Part shown: positions 56,424 through 64,000 of the stretch, piece after piece
Layout: each line of letters begins with the position of its first letter
Numbering within the stretch: position 1 is the first letter of the stretch
Source: Sphingomonas sanguinis
Lineage (GTDB): Bacteria; Pseudomonadota; Alphaproteobacteria; Sphingomonadales; Sphingomonadaceae
Direction: 5' to 3'
DNA: 64,000 nt
Assembly (NCBI RefSeq): GCF_019297835.1
Contig: NZ_CP079203.1
Coordinates: 2,205,001 to 2,269,000 of the forward strand
Notes under the pieces: generated by a model
What the model saw: only the letters and a program-made list of their open reading frames with translations
What the model was told of the DNA's origin: nothing
Databases searched by the model: none
Translations under genes and position numbers: made by a program

Positions 56424-57061
56424 TCGTCGCATCCGCCATGGTGGCGAGCGGTATGGCCCTGGTGTCCGCCATCGCCCTTACCCGGTTGCCGCCGGGCACG
56501 ATGCTGCCGACGCACTGGAATGCGGCGGGTCAGGCGGACGGTTTCGCCGAGGCGGGCTATGCGCTGTTCCTGCCGGTCGTGATGACCGTGGCGGTGTCCG
56601 CGATGATGGCGGCGCTGCCCAGGATCGAGCCGCTCCAGACGAATCTGGAAGGCAGCGCACCGCTATTCCGTGCCGCCTGGGCGGGGATATTGGCGCTGTT
56701 CGTCGGGGTCGAGGCGATGGTCGCCGGCCCCGCCTTCGGCTGGACGCCCCCGGGCAGCCTGATGCTGGTCGGGCTGGGCTTTTTCCTGATCGCGATCGGC
56801 AACACCCTGCCCAAGTCGCGGCCGGGTTTCTTCGTCGGCATCCGCACGCCATGGGCGATCATGGACACCGACAATTGGATCGCCACGCACCGCTTCGGCG
56901 GCTGGCTGTTCGCAGGCACGGGGCTGGGGATCGTCATCGTCGCGCTGCTGCCGATGAGCGCCGAGCAGCGCGGCGGGATCGTAACGACCGCCCTCCTGTC
57001 CGCCGCCCTGACGCCGGTGGCCTTTTCCTACTTCCGCTGGCGGGTGACGCGCTCGCGCTGA
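56405..57061 (+). CDS. SdpI-family membrane protein (DUF1648)
   Basis: A 218-residue protein with about six transmembrane helices. The DUF1648 motif LPPGTMLPTHWNAAGQADGF lies after the first helix and the SdpI motif GNTLPKSRPGFFVGIRTPWAIMDTDNWIATHRFGG in the middle. In Bacillus, SdpI gives immunity to the SdpC killing factor and also sequesters SdpR. Here the pair repressor-SdpI is kept but no SdpC-like toxin gene is visible, so the role may be envelope stress signalling. Confidence 0.85.
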   Translation: MSIRPLIVASAMVASGMALVSAIALTRLPPGTMLPTHWNAAGQADGFAEAGYALFLPVVMTVAVSAMMAALPRIEPLQTNLEGSAPLFRAAWAGILALFVGVEAMVAGPAFGWTPPGSLMLVGLGFFLIAIGNTLPKSRPGFFVGIRTPWAIMDTDNWIATHRFGGWLFAGTGLGIVIVALLPMSAEQRGGIVTTALLSAALTPVAFSYFRWRVTRSR

Positions 57062-57085
57062 TCTCTGGTTTCAAGGGGCTTTCCG

Positions 57086-58042
57086 ATGTCGTTGACCGCG
57101 CTGCTCTCCGCCATGATCGCCGCCGCCACGCCGATGGCCGACCGGGACGTCGCCGCGCCTGGCCCGCAGGGGCCGCTGAAAGGCAGCTGGACCGGGCCGG
57201 AAGGCGCCAAGGTGCCGGTCGTGCTGATGATCCCCGGATCGGGACCGACCGACCGCGACGGCAACAGCCCGCGCGGGCTGAAGGCCGCGTCGCTGCGCCT
57301 GCTCGCCGAAGGACTGGCGGCCAGGGGCATTGCCAGCGTGCGGATCGACAAGCGGGGCATGTTCGCCAGCGCGGGCGCGATCGCCGATGCCAACAAGGTC
57401 ACGATCGACGATTATGCCGCCGACACCCGGTCCTGGATCGCCGCGATCCGCGCGAAGACCGGCGCGCCCTGCGTGTGGGTCTTGGGGCATAGCGAGGGCG
57501 GGCTGGTCGCGCTGGACACCGCCGCCGCCGGACCGGCGGGCCTGTGCGGCGTCATCGCCATTTCCACCCCCGGACGGCCTTTGGGTGAGGTGATGCGGGC
57601 GCAATTCCACGCCAATCCGGCCAATGCGCCCCTCCTGCCCGATGCCGACCGCGCGATCGATGCGCTGGAGGCCGGGCGGACCATCCCCGCCGCCAGCCTG
57701 ACGCCGCCGCTGTCGATGATCTACGCCGACGCGGTCCAGCCCTTCCTCATCAACAGCTTTGCCAAGGACCCCGCGAAGCTGGCGGCGGCGACCACAAAGC
57801 CGCTGCTGATCGTGCAGGGTGAAGCCGACCTTCAAGTCACGGTCGAGGACGCGAAAATCCTGAAGGCCGCCCAGCCCAAGGCGACGCTGGTGCTGCTGCC
57901 CAAGGTCAGTCATGTGCTGAAGACCGTGGAGGGCGACAGCCGGGGCGCGAACCTGGCGACCTATGCCGATCCGAACCTGCCGATCGCGCCGGGCGTGGTG
58001 ACGGCGGTGGCGGATTTCATCACGAGCCATCCCGCGCAATAA
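57086..58042 (+). CDS. Exported alpha/beta hydrolase
   Basis: A 318-residue serine hydrolase. The oxyanion region VVLMIPGSGPTDRDGNSPRG, nucleophile elbow GHSEGGLVAL with the Ser, the acid in LLIVQGEADLQVTVED and His in KVSHVLK complete a triad. The N-terminus (MSLTALLSAMIAAATPMA) may be a weak signal peptide. It starts 24 bases after the SdpI-like gene with AAGGGG upstream, so it probably belongs to that operon. Substrate unknown. Confidence 0.82.
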   Translation: MSLTALLSAMIAAATPMADRDVAAPGPQGPLKGSWTGPEGAKVPVVLMIPGSGPTDRDGNSPRGLKAASLRLLAEGLAARGIASVRIDKRGMFASAGAIADANKVTIDDYAADTRSWIAAIRAKTGAPCVWVLGHSEGGLVALDTAAAGPAGLCGVIAISTPGRPLGEVMRAQFHANPANAPLLPDADRAIDALEAGRTIPAASLTPPLSMIYADAVQPFLINSFAKDPAKLAAATTKPLLIVQGEADLQVTVEDAKILKAAQPKATLVLLPKVSHVLKTVEGDSRGANLATYADPNLPIAPGVVTAVADFITSHPAQ

Positions 58043-58118
58043 AGTCCGGTTCGGCCACAAAGCCGACACGATTACACCCGATCGTTACCCGGTCGTCACG
58101 ACACCGGGAGAGTTCACG

Positions 58119-59021
58119 ATGCGCCGTCTTGCCTGCCTGTTCATGGCCACCCTGACGGCGGCCACGTCGCCGCCATCGGAGCGGGTGATCGCACCGGATG
58201 GCCTTGTGTCAGTGACGATCAACGGCGTCGCGCGCTCGGTACGGATTGATCCGGGCGTGCCAGCAATGCCGATCATCACCAAGGAATTTGCAGAAGCCGC
58301 CAGCATGAAGCCAGGCATGTTCGGTTTCATGATGGGTTTTGGACCTAAAGTGATGATCGCCGGAAGAACCGCCGTGGCGCGGGTCGCGTTCGGCGGCGCA
58401 AAGCCCGCCAAACAACGGATCGGCTTTACTGAAAAGCCCTATGCTGCGGGTTTTGCGGGGGTTTTCGGTCCCGGTAGCGTGCCTGATCCGATTGTCCGCT
58501 TCCGCCTGCGCGACGCGGTTGCGGGCGAACGGATCACGGCATTCCCGATGGTGGACCAGGGCGACCTGTTCGGCGGCTGGGCTGAGCGATTCGCGATCAT
58601 CATGGTCGAGGGCCAGCCGATGCGCGTCCGCTTCGATCCCCACCATCCGCGGACCCTTGCCAATGCGGGCGCAGCGGTGCGACTGGCGCGGGCCTATGGC
58701 GGTACGCTGTCGGGGGCGACCAGCCCGACCGAAATCGCATTCGGCATCCAACGCCCCATCCGTACCATGACGTTGACGGCACCCTTCGCGGTCGGACCAC
58801 TGACCATCGCGACGCTGGGCGTACGCACGGTCGATCATGGCAGCACCGAGACGATCGCCGACGCCGACCAACATGCCGATCCCAATGAGGTTGTCGTGAC
58901 TGGCAAGGGCAAGCACGACATCAACCGCGACCGACTGGCGATCGGCGCGGACCAGTTGAACCGCTGCTCGTCGATCGTGTTCGACAAGCCCGCAAGGCAG
59001 GTGCGGTTGAGCTGTCTCTGA
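58119..59021 (+). CDS. Exported protein with a possible retropepsin-like fold
   Basis: A 300-residue protein with a short signal peptide (LACLFMATLTAATSPP). RIDPGVPAMPIITKEFA resembles the DTG region of retropepsin-like aspartic proteases but reads Asp-Pro-Gly. The C-terminal LAIGADQLNRCSSIVFDKPARQVRLSCL resembles the second hydrophobic-Gly-Asp strand of that fold. If correct, the catalytic motif is altered and activity is doubtful. Assignment is by eye and tentative. Confidence 0.6.
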   Translation: MRRLACLFMATLTAATSPPSERVIAPDGLVSVTINGVARSVRIDPGVPAMPIITKEFAEAASMKPGMFGFMMGFGPKVMIAGRTAVARVAFGGAKPAKQRIGFTEKPYAAGFAGVFGPGSVPDPIVRFRLRDAVAGERITAFPMVDQGDLFGGWAERFAIIMVEGQPMRVRFDPHHPRTLANAGAAVRLARAYGGTLSGATSPTEIAFGIQRPIRTMTLTAPFAVGPLTIATLGVRTVDHGSTETIADADQHADPNEVVVTGKGKHDINRDRLAIGADQLNRCSSIVFDKPARQVRLSCL

Positions 59022-59024
59022 TCT

Positions 59025-59140
59025 TCCTCCCCTGCAAGGGGAGGAGGACCAGCGCAGCTGGTGGAGGGGTGTCACCCTCTCGATAGCGCGACACCCCTCC
59101 GTCAGACCTGCGGTCTGCCACCTCCCCTTGCAGGGGAGGA
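59025..59140. repeat. R-family paired inverted repeat (copy 10)
   Basis: Facing halves: TCCTCCCCTGCAAGGGGAGG with hairpin CCAGCGCAGCTGG, and CAGACCTGCGGTCTG ending TTGCAGGGGAGGA. The spacer is of the GTGTCACCCTCTCG..CGACAC class. Between convergent genes. Confidence 0.9.
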
Positions 59141-59144
59141 ATAT

Positions 59145-60971
59145 TCAGGCGAGCAAAGCGTCTTCCTCGGCCTGTTCGACCTCGGCGGCCTGGCGTGCCC
59201 ACATTTCGGTGTAGAGTCCGCCCTTGGCCAGCAGCTCGCCATGCGTGCCGCGCTCGGCCACGCGGCCACCGTCGAGGACGACGATCTGGTCGGCATGGAC
59301 CACGGTCGACAGGCGGTGCGCGATGACGAGCGTGGTGCGCCCGCGCTCGATCGCCTGCAGCGTCGCCAGGATGTCCGCCTCGGTCCGGCTGTCGAGCGCG
59401 CTGGTCGCCTCGTCCAGGATCAGGATGGGCGGGTTCTTGAGCAGCGTGCGCGCGATCGCCACGCGCTGCTTCTCGCCGCCCGACAGTTTCAGGCCGCGCT
59501 CACCGACCCGCGTCGCATAGCCCTGCGGCTGGCGTTCGATGAAGTCGGCGATGGCCGCGCCCTTGGCGGCGCGCTCGACGTCGTTCTGGTCGGCCCCCTC
59601 GCGGCCATAGGCGATGTTGTAGCCGATCGTCTCGTTGAACAGCACCGTGTCCTGGGGCACGATCCCGATCGCGGCCCGCAAACTGTCCTGCGCCACCGCC
59701 GACACCGGCTGGCCGTCGATGGTGATCGCGCCCGAGTTCACATCGTAGAAGCGATAGAGCAGCCGCGCGAGCGTCGACTTGCCCGCGCCCGATGGCCCCA
59801 CGACGGCGCAGGTCGTGCCCGCAGGTATGTCGAGGGTCAGCCCCTTCAATATGGTACGCTCGGGGTCGTAACCGAACACCACATCGTCGAAACGGACATG
59901 CCCGCCGGTGACGCGCAAAGTCGGCGCGCCAGGCGTGTCGACGACTTCGGCGGGCGTATCGATCAGGTCGAACATCGCGCCCATGTCGATCACCCCCTGA
60001 CGGATGGTGCGATAGACCATGCCGAGCAGGTCGAGCGGCCGGAACAGCTGGGACAACAAGGTCGACACCAGCACCACGTCACCCGGCGAGGCCGTGCCTC
60101 GGCTCCATTCGCGTACGACCCAGGCCATGGCGAAACCCAGCATCAGGCTGGTGATCGCCGCCTGCCCGACGTTCAGCCAGGCGAGCGAGTTTTCCGATTT
60201 GGTCGCGGCGCGCGCATAGGCGGCGACGCCGGTTTCGTAGCGCCGCGCCTCGCGCTCCTCGGCGTTGAAATACTTCACCGTCTCGAAATTCAGCAGCGAG
60301 TCGACCGCATGCGCCACCGCGCCGGTGTCGAGATCGTTCATCCGGTTGCGCAGCGCGTTGCGCCAATCGGTCACCTTGCGGGTGAAACCGATATACAGCA
60401 CCACCATCGCGATCGTGGTCACGACCAGCACGGGGCCGAAGCTGCGCCCGAAAATGGTCAGCACCAGCGCCAGCTCCAGTACCGTCGGCGCGATGTTGAA
60501 GAGCAGGAAGTAGAGCATCGTGTCGATGCTCTTCGTCCCGCGCTCGACGACCTTGGTCACCGCGCCCGTCCGCCGCTCCAGGTGGAAGCGCAGCGACAGC
60601 CGGTGGAGATGGCGGAACACATCCGCCGACAGTCGCCGTGTCGCGTCCTGCCCGACCATCTCGAACACCGCGTTGCGCAGATTGTCGAACAGCGTCGTCG
60701 CGAACCGGGCGCCCGCATAGCCGACGACCAGCAGGATCACGAGCGTCACCGCGCTCCGATCGTTCGCCGCCATCCGGTCGACCGCATATTTGAACGTATA
60801 GGCGGCCCCCAATACCTGGACGAGCTTGGACAGGATGACGAGCGCCATCGCCGCCACGATCCGCACACGCAAGCCGGGCTCTCCAGCGGGCCAGAGATAG
60901 GGGAGGAAACGGCGGAGCGTCGGGAGCAGCGGCCGGTCGGCCGTCCCAGCGGTGGGATCTATCGGGGGCAT
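59145..60971 (-). CDS. Atm1/ABCB7-type ABC exporter (fused permease-ATPase)
   Basis: A 608-residue half-transporter with six transmembrane helices (about 35-330) and an ATPase domain. Walker A GPSGAGKSTLARLLYRFY lies near residue 391, Q-loop GIVPQDTVLFNETI, signature LSGGEKQRVAIARTL, Walker B ILILDEATSALD and switch AHRLSTVVHAD. TGAVTKVVERGTKSIDTMLYFL and FETVKYFNAEERE are Atm1-family landmarks. Homologues, including the structurally known one from Novosphingobium, export glutathione-linked metals or polysulfide. The long C-terminal acidic helix (QAAEVEQAEEDALLA) is present. Confidence 0.93.
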   Translation of the reverse strand: MPPIDPTAGTADRPLLPTLRRFLPYLWPAGEPGLRVRIVAAMALVILSKLVQVLGAAYTFKYAVDRMAANDRSAVTLVILLVVGYAGARFATTLFDNLRNAVFEMVGQDATRRLSADVFRHLHRLSLRFHLERRTGAVTKVVERGTKSIDTMLYFLLFNIAPTVLELALVLTIFGRSFGPVLVVTTIAMVVLYIGFTRKVTDWRNALRNRMNDLDTGAVAHAVDSLLNFETVKYFNAEEREARRYETGVAAYARAATKSENSLAWLNVGQAAITSLMLGFAMAWVVREWSRGTASPGDVVLVSTLLSQLFRPLDLLGMVYRTIRQGVIDMGAMFDLIDTPAEVVDTPGAPTLRVTGGHVRFDDVVFGYDPERTILKGLTLDIPAGTTCAVVGPSGAGKSTLARLLYRFYDVNSGAITIDGQPVSAVAQDSLRAAIGIVPQDTVLFNETIGYNIAYGREGADQNDVERAAKGAAIADFIERQPQGYATRVGERGLKLSGGEKQRVAIARTLLKNPPILILDEATSALDSRTEADILATLQAIERGRTTLVIAHRLSTVVHADQIVVLDGGRVAERGTHGELLAKGGLYTEMWARQAAEVEQAEEDALLA

Positions 60972-61056
60972 GTCTTTCCCATGTCGGGGAAGTACGCGGC
61001 AAGTTCAATGGGGGGATGGTTTGGGGCTGACCATCGAATGCGTGGCCTGTGGCCTA

Positions 61057-61251
61057 CCCTCCCCCAACCCCTCCCGCCTGCGGGAGGGGAGTTTTACAGG
61101 AATGCCATTACCAGCCCTTGATAAACATTGACCGATCACCTCTAGCCGCTCCCCTCCCGCAGGCGGGAGGGGATGGGGGAGGGCTTCGCCACCCAGCCAC
61201 GTCGCCCGTGGCAAGGCCCCACCCCAAACCCCTCCCCCCTGCCGGAGGGGC
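61057..61251. repeat. S-family repeats, three arms
   Basis: CCCTCCCGCCTGCGGGAGGGG at about 61069-61089, CCCCTCCCGCAGGCGGGAGG at about 61151-61173 followed by GGGGGAGGGC, and CCCCTCCCCCCTGCCGGAGG near 61230-61250. Fills most of the 287-base gap between the ABC exporter and S9 peptidase genes. Confidence 0.8.
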
Positions 61252-61258
61252 TTCCGAT

Positions 61259-63229
61259 CTACTTCAACCCGGTCACGAACTCCGCGCCATGCTTTACCTG
61301 CGCGGTCGATCCCTTCAGCGTGTCGCCGATCGGCTCGGCGCGACCGCCCAGGCAGGGGCTGAGGAAATTCTCCGCCACCGCGTTGAAGGCGATGTTGTTC
61401 GCCGGCCGGGCAAAGCCATGCCCCTCGTCCGGGAACACGACATAGGTGACGGGGATGGACTTGGCCGCCATCGCCTCGACGATCTGGTCGCTCTCGGCCA
61501 CGTTGACGCGGGGGTCGTTCGCGCCCTGCCCGATCAGCAGCGGCTTCTTGATCCGGTCGACAAAGGTCAGCGGCGAACGCTCCTTGAGCAACGCGCGGCC
61601 CTCCTCGGTCGTGGGGTCGCCCATCCGCTTGTAGAATTGCTGCTTGCCCGCCTCCCAATAAGGCGGGATCGTCTTGAGCAGGGTGAACAGGTTGGACGGC
61701 CCGACGATGTCGACGCCGCAGGCAAAGGTATCGGGGGTGAAGGTCAGGCCCGCCAGCGTCGCATAGCCGCCGTAAGAGCCGCCCATGATCGCCACCTTGT
61801 CGCGGGACGTCACACCCTGCTTGACCGCCCAGTCGACCGCGTCGATCAGGTCGTCATGCATCTTGCGGCCCCATTGCAGGTCGCCCGCCGAGATGAACTT
61901 CTTCCCGAACCCGGTCGATCCGCGATAATTGACCGACAGCACCGCATAGCCGCGATTGGCGAGCCACTGGTGATAGCCGTTATAGCCATAGCCGTCGCGC
62001 GCCCAAGGGCCGCCATGGACGAACAGCACCATCGGCACCGGCCCGGTCGCGCCCTTCGGCCGGGTGAGATAGGACACTAGGCTCAGCCCGTCGCGCGCCG
62101 GGATCTCCACCGCCTCCATCGGGACCAAGGGCGCATCGGCCAGCTCGGGACGGCTGACGTAAAGCTGCTTCAGCGCCTTCGCCTTGCGGTCGTACAGCCA
62201 GGTCGAGGCGGGTGCGGTGACCGGATCGAAGGTGACGAGCCATTTGTCGTCGGCATCGGTGCGCGACCCGATCGAGAACTCGCCCTTGTTCTGCGCCTTC
62301 AGGAAAGCGAGGTCGGCCTTCACCGCATCGCCCACCGGCACATATTCGTTCTTCAGATAGTCGACGGCATAGGCCTCGACCCGGCCGGTGCGGGGATTGA
62401 ACAACCCGCTGTCGACATCGGCCTTGGGGCTTTCGCCCACCACCGTCATCTTGCCGGTCGCCATGTCCTGCGCCATCAGCGCGGCGGTGTTCCGGTTGCG
62501 GCTGTCGATCCAGTAGAGCGTCTTGCCGTCGACGGTGAACCCCATCGGCGCGGTGGTCAGCGAGTCGTCCAGGCCGAACTGCACCACCGGCTGTGCCTCG
62601 ACCGTCGTGCCGTTGACGCGGTAATAGTCCGATCCGCCATCGGGCCGCGCCTTCGACGCCAGCCGCAGCTTCAACTGGTCGTCGGCGACGAACCCGGCAT
62701 AGCCGTCATTCTGCATCACCTTGGTCAGCGCGCCGGTGGTCAGGTTCAGGTCATAGACGTCGTGCCAGCGCGGATCGCGATTGTTGACGCCGACCAGGAT
62801 ATGGTCGCGGATCGTCTCGCTGGTACCGACGATCTGGACACGGGTCTTTTCGAACGGGGTCAGCGCCTTTTGCTCGCCGGTCGCGACATTGACGCCGTAG
62901 AGCAGGAAGTTCTCGTCGCCGCCCTTGTCGTTGACGAACAGGATCGATTTGGAATCGGGCGACCAGAAGGCCTGGCGGATCGGCCGCGTCTTCTCCGCGG
63001 TCAGGGGACGCGCCTGGTCGGGCGTGGCGATGGGCGCGACCCAGACGTTCAACACGCCGTCGCGCGGTGCGATGAAGCTGATCCATTTCCCGTCGGGCGA
63101 CAATTTCCCGCCGACCTTGGTCGGGTTGCCGAACAGCTTGGCGCGCGGGATCAGCGGCACGTCCGCCGCCATGGTCGCCTGCGCCGTCATCATCGCCACA
63201 CCCGCCGCCAGCAGAGCCTTGAATAGCAT
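61259..63229 (-). CDS. S9 family (prolyl oligopeptidase-like) peptidase
   Basis: A 656-residue exported enzyme with signal peptide (LLAAGVAMMTAQATMAAD). A seven-bladed propeller (about 30-380, blades such as LSPDGKWISFIAPRD and FWSPDSKSILFVND) covers a C-terminal alpha/beta hydrolase domain. There the nucleophile Ser is about residue 482 in MGGSYGGYATLAG, Asp in ANDPRVNVAESDQ and His in PDEGHGFARP. PMVLFVHGGPWARDGYG holds the oxyanion site. It should cleave short peptides in the periplasm. Confidence 0.92.
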   Translation of the reverse strand: MLFKALLAAGVAMMTAQATMAADVPLIPRAKLFGNPTKVGGKLSPDGKWISFIAPRDGVLNVWVAPIATPDQARPLTAEKTRPIRQAFWSPDSKSILFVNDKGGDENFLLYGVNVATGEQKALTPFEKTRVQIVGTSETIRDHILVGVNNRDPRWHDVYDLNLTTGALTKVMQNDGYAGFVADDQLKLRLASKARPDGGSDYYRVNGTTVEAQPVVQFGLDDSLTTAPMGFTVDGKTLYWIDSRNRNTAALMAQDMATGKMTVVGESPKADVDSGLFNPRTGRVEAYAVDYLKNEYVPVGDAVKADLAFLKAQNKGEFSIGSRTDADDKWLVTFDPVTAPASTWLYDRKAKALKQLYVSRPELADAPLVPMEAVEIPARDGLSLVSYLTRPKGATGPVPMVLFVHGGPWARDGYGYNGYHQWLANRGYAVLSVNYRGSTGFGKKFISAGDLQWGRKMHDDLIDAVDWAVKQGVTSRDKVAIMGGSYGGYATLAGLTFTPDTFACGVDIVGPSNLFTLLKTIPPYWEAGKQQFYKRMGDPTTEEGRALLKERSPLTFVDRIKKPLLIGQGANDPRVNVAESDQIVEAMAAKSIPVTYVVFPDEGHGFARPANNIAFNAVAENFLSPCLGGRAEPIGDTLKGSTAQVKHGAEFVTGLK

Positions 63230-63347
63230 CTCATGTCCCCCTCATGAACTGTGTTGCATGAGCATGTCACCTAAGGATGGATGCGACAAGGGGAAATGCG
63301 GAACACCGGGCACGCACCGACGTTGAATGTCGCAGGGAGGCGGTTGT

Positions 63348-63578
63348 ATGGAACCGATTTTCTACGTGATGGCGATCCTGGGCTGTGGCGACGGCAGCAT
63401 CGATTGCACCGAGGCGAGGATGGTCCCCGCCCGCTATGCGACGATGGCCCAGTGCCGTGCCGACCTGGCGAATCGCATCGCCGCCAATACCGACGTGCCC
63501 TATCCGGTGATCGGCGCGGATTGCCGCCGCATGGGCGCGCAGATGGCGAAGGCCGGGCGTAAGCCGACGCGGGGGTAA
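63348..63578 (+). CDS. Small cysteine-containing protein of unknown function
   Basis: A 76-residue protein: MEPIFYVMAILGCGDGSIDC, then AQCRADLANRIAANTD and IGADCRRMGAQMAKAG. Four Cys at regular spacing suggest two disulfides or metal binding. The hydrophobic first 12 residues could be a short export signal. GGGAGG precedes ATG 63348 at good distance. No family recognised. Confidence 0.6.
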   Translation: MEPIFYVMAILGCGDGSIDCTEARMVPARYATMAQCRADLANRIAANTDVPYPVIGADCRRMGAQMAKAGRKPTRG

Positions 63579-63601
63579 TGCCCTACCCTCCATATCACCG
63601 C

Positions 63602-63703
63602 CCGTTCAGCCTGAGCGAAGTCGAAGGCCAAGGGAATCCGGGTGTCACAAGGCCCACTTAGCGATGTTTTAGCGTGGCCTTCGACTTCGCTCAGGCTGAA
63701 CGG
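63602..63703. repeat. T-family perfect inverted repeat
   Basis: Arms 63602-63629 (CCGTTCAGCCTGAGCGAAG...) and 63676-63703 are exact complements, spacer 46 bases. Between convergent genes, so a two-way terminator is plausible. Confidence 0.92.
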
Positions 63704-63716
63704 AGGTCGGAGAGTA

Positions 63717-64000
63717 TCAGCGCGGCCGCGTCCATAGCGTCGGATCGCGCGGCACGATCCGCATCCTGTCCCGCCGCGCCGCCTGCAAACTGGCGCGGGT
63801 CATGAAGCCCAGCTTTTCCAGCTTGCCGGTGCCGACCCGCGAGTCCCAGGCGCGCCGCCCCCGCTTGGCGACCTTGCGCCCGATCGCGCCATAGATCGCC
63901 GCCGCCGACAGCACCGCCCAGGCCGAGCGATAGGACAGAGCGGGCGTCCCCATCCGCGCGCTCGCCTCGAACCGGGCGGCCTGGTCGGTCAGCCTCCGCG
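63717..64000 (-). CDS. crtB: Phytoene synthase, C-terminal part (N-terminus beyond the window)
   Basis: The frame is open from the right edge to a stop at 63717, giving about 94 residues. It reads RLTDQAARFEASARMG, LSYRSAWAVLSAAAIYGAIGRKV and RAWDSRVGTGKLEKLGF, the C-terminal region of bacterial CrtB. CrtB joins two geranylgeranyl diphosphates to phytoene, the substrate of the crtI product at 54.5 kb. It lies 7.7 kb away from crtI on the opposite strand. Confidence 0.85.
   Translation of the reverse strand, partial: RRLTDQAARFEASARMGTPALSYRSAWAVLSAAAIYGAIGRKVAKRGRRAWDSRVGTGKLEKLGFMTRASLQAARRDRMRIVPRDPTLWTRPR

Overview
The window is a GC-rich chromosomal segment from an alphaproteobacterium, most likely Sphingomonas or a close relative. 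This rests on a CcrM-type GANTC methyltransferase, two large TonB-dependent receptors, HWE/HisKA_2-type histidine kinases, the short alphaproteobacterial aa3 oxidase subunit IV gene upstream of pntA, carotenoid genes crtY/crtI plus the end of crtB, and an Atm1-type ABC exporter. I see no phage, insertion sequence with a recognised transposase, CRISPR array, rRNA or tRNA. Genes are dense, and many neighbours overlap by 4 bases (ATGA/GTGA).

Left part (1-28 kb): a truncated TonB receptor; an MscS-family channel; a divergent HWE kinase / response regulator / Crp-type regulator operon; a second TonB receptor overlapping a secreted PI-PLC-like phosphodiesterase; a DUF1800-DUF1501 secreted pair; an Rrf2 regulator; a lipoprotein; glutaminyl cyclase with an XRE regulator; a DapF-family epimerase; a DUF2236 protein convergent with a MarR-like regulator; an aa3 subunit IV - pntAA - pntAB - pntB operon interrupted by a repeat-embedded DUF559 nuclease gene; an NtrC-like regulator with an altered GAFTGA loop; a bestrophin-like channel; thiD; rnhB.

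Middle (28-47 kb): ccrM with a dense GANTC cluster and a DnaA box upstream, folP, an ExoX-like exonuclease, a three-gene CHASE3 kinase / receiver / receiver-HisKA_2 module, a periplasmic methyltransferase-like protein, gyrB, rlmN, small exported proteins, a histidine phosphatase, an outer-membrane beta-barrel, dnaN, recF, a cyclopropane-fatty-acid-synthase-type methyltransferase, and a molybdopterin oxidoreductase / cytochrome b561 pair.

Right part (47-64 kb): a flavin reductase; three diverged copies of an unrecognised ~150-residue helical protein; a DUF3617 lipoprotein; a TauE/SafE - hypothetical - DUF442 sulfur-related operon; an exported beta-propeller protein; crtY-crtI; an SdpR/SdpI-like repressor-membrane protein pair with two tandem operator dyads; a hydrolase; a protease-fold protein; the ABC exporter; an S9 peptidase; and the C-terminus of phytoene synthase.

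Three families of intergenic inverted repeats punctuate the segment. Family R (CCTCCCC...GGGGAGG half-elements in facing pairs) has at least nine copies. Family T (GTTCAGCCTGAGCGAAGTCG) has five sites. Family S (CCCTCCCGC..GCGGGAGGG) has two. The most unusual observations are the DUF559 gene held between two inverted R half-elements inside the pnt operon, the triplicated unknown family, the tandem sdpR operators and the GANTC cluster before ccrM.
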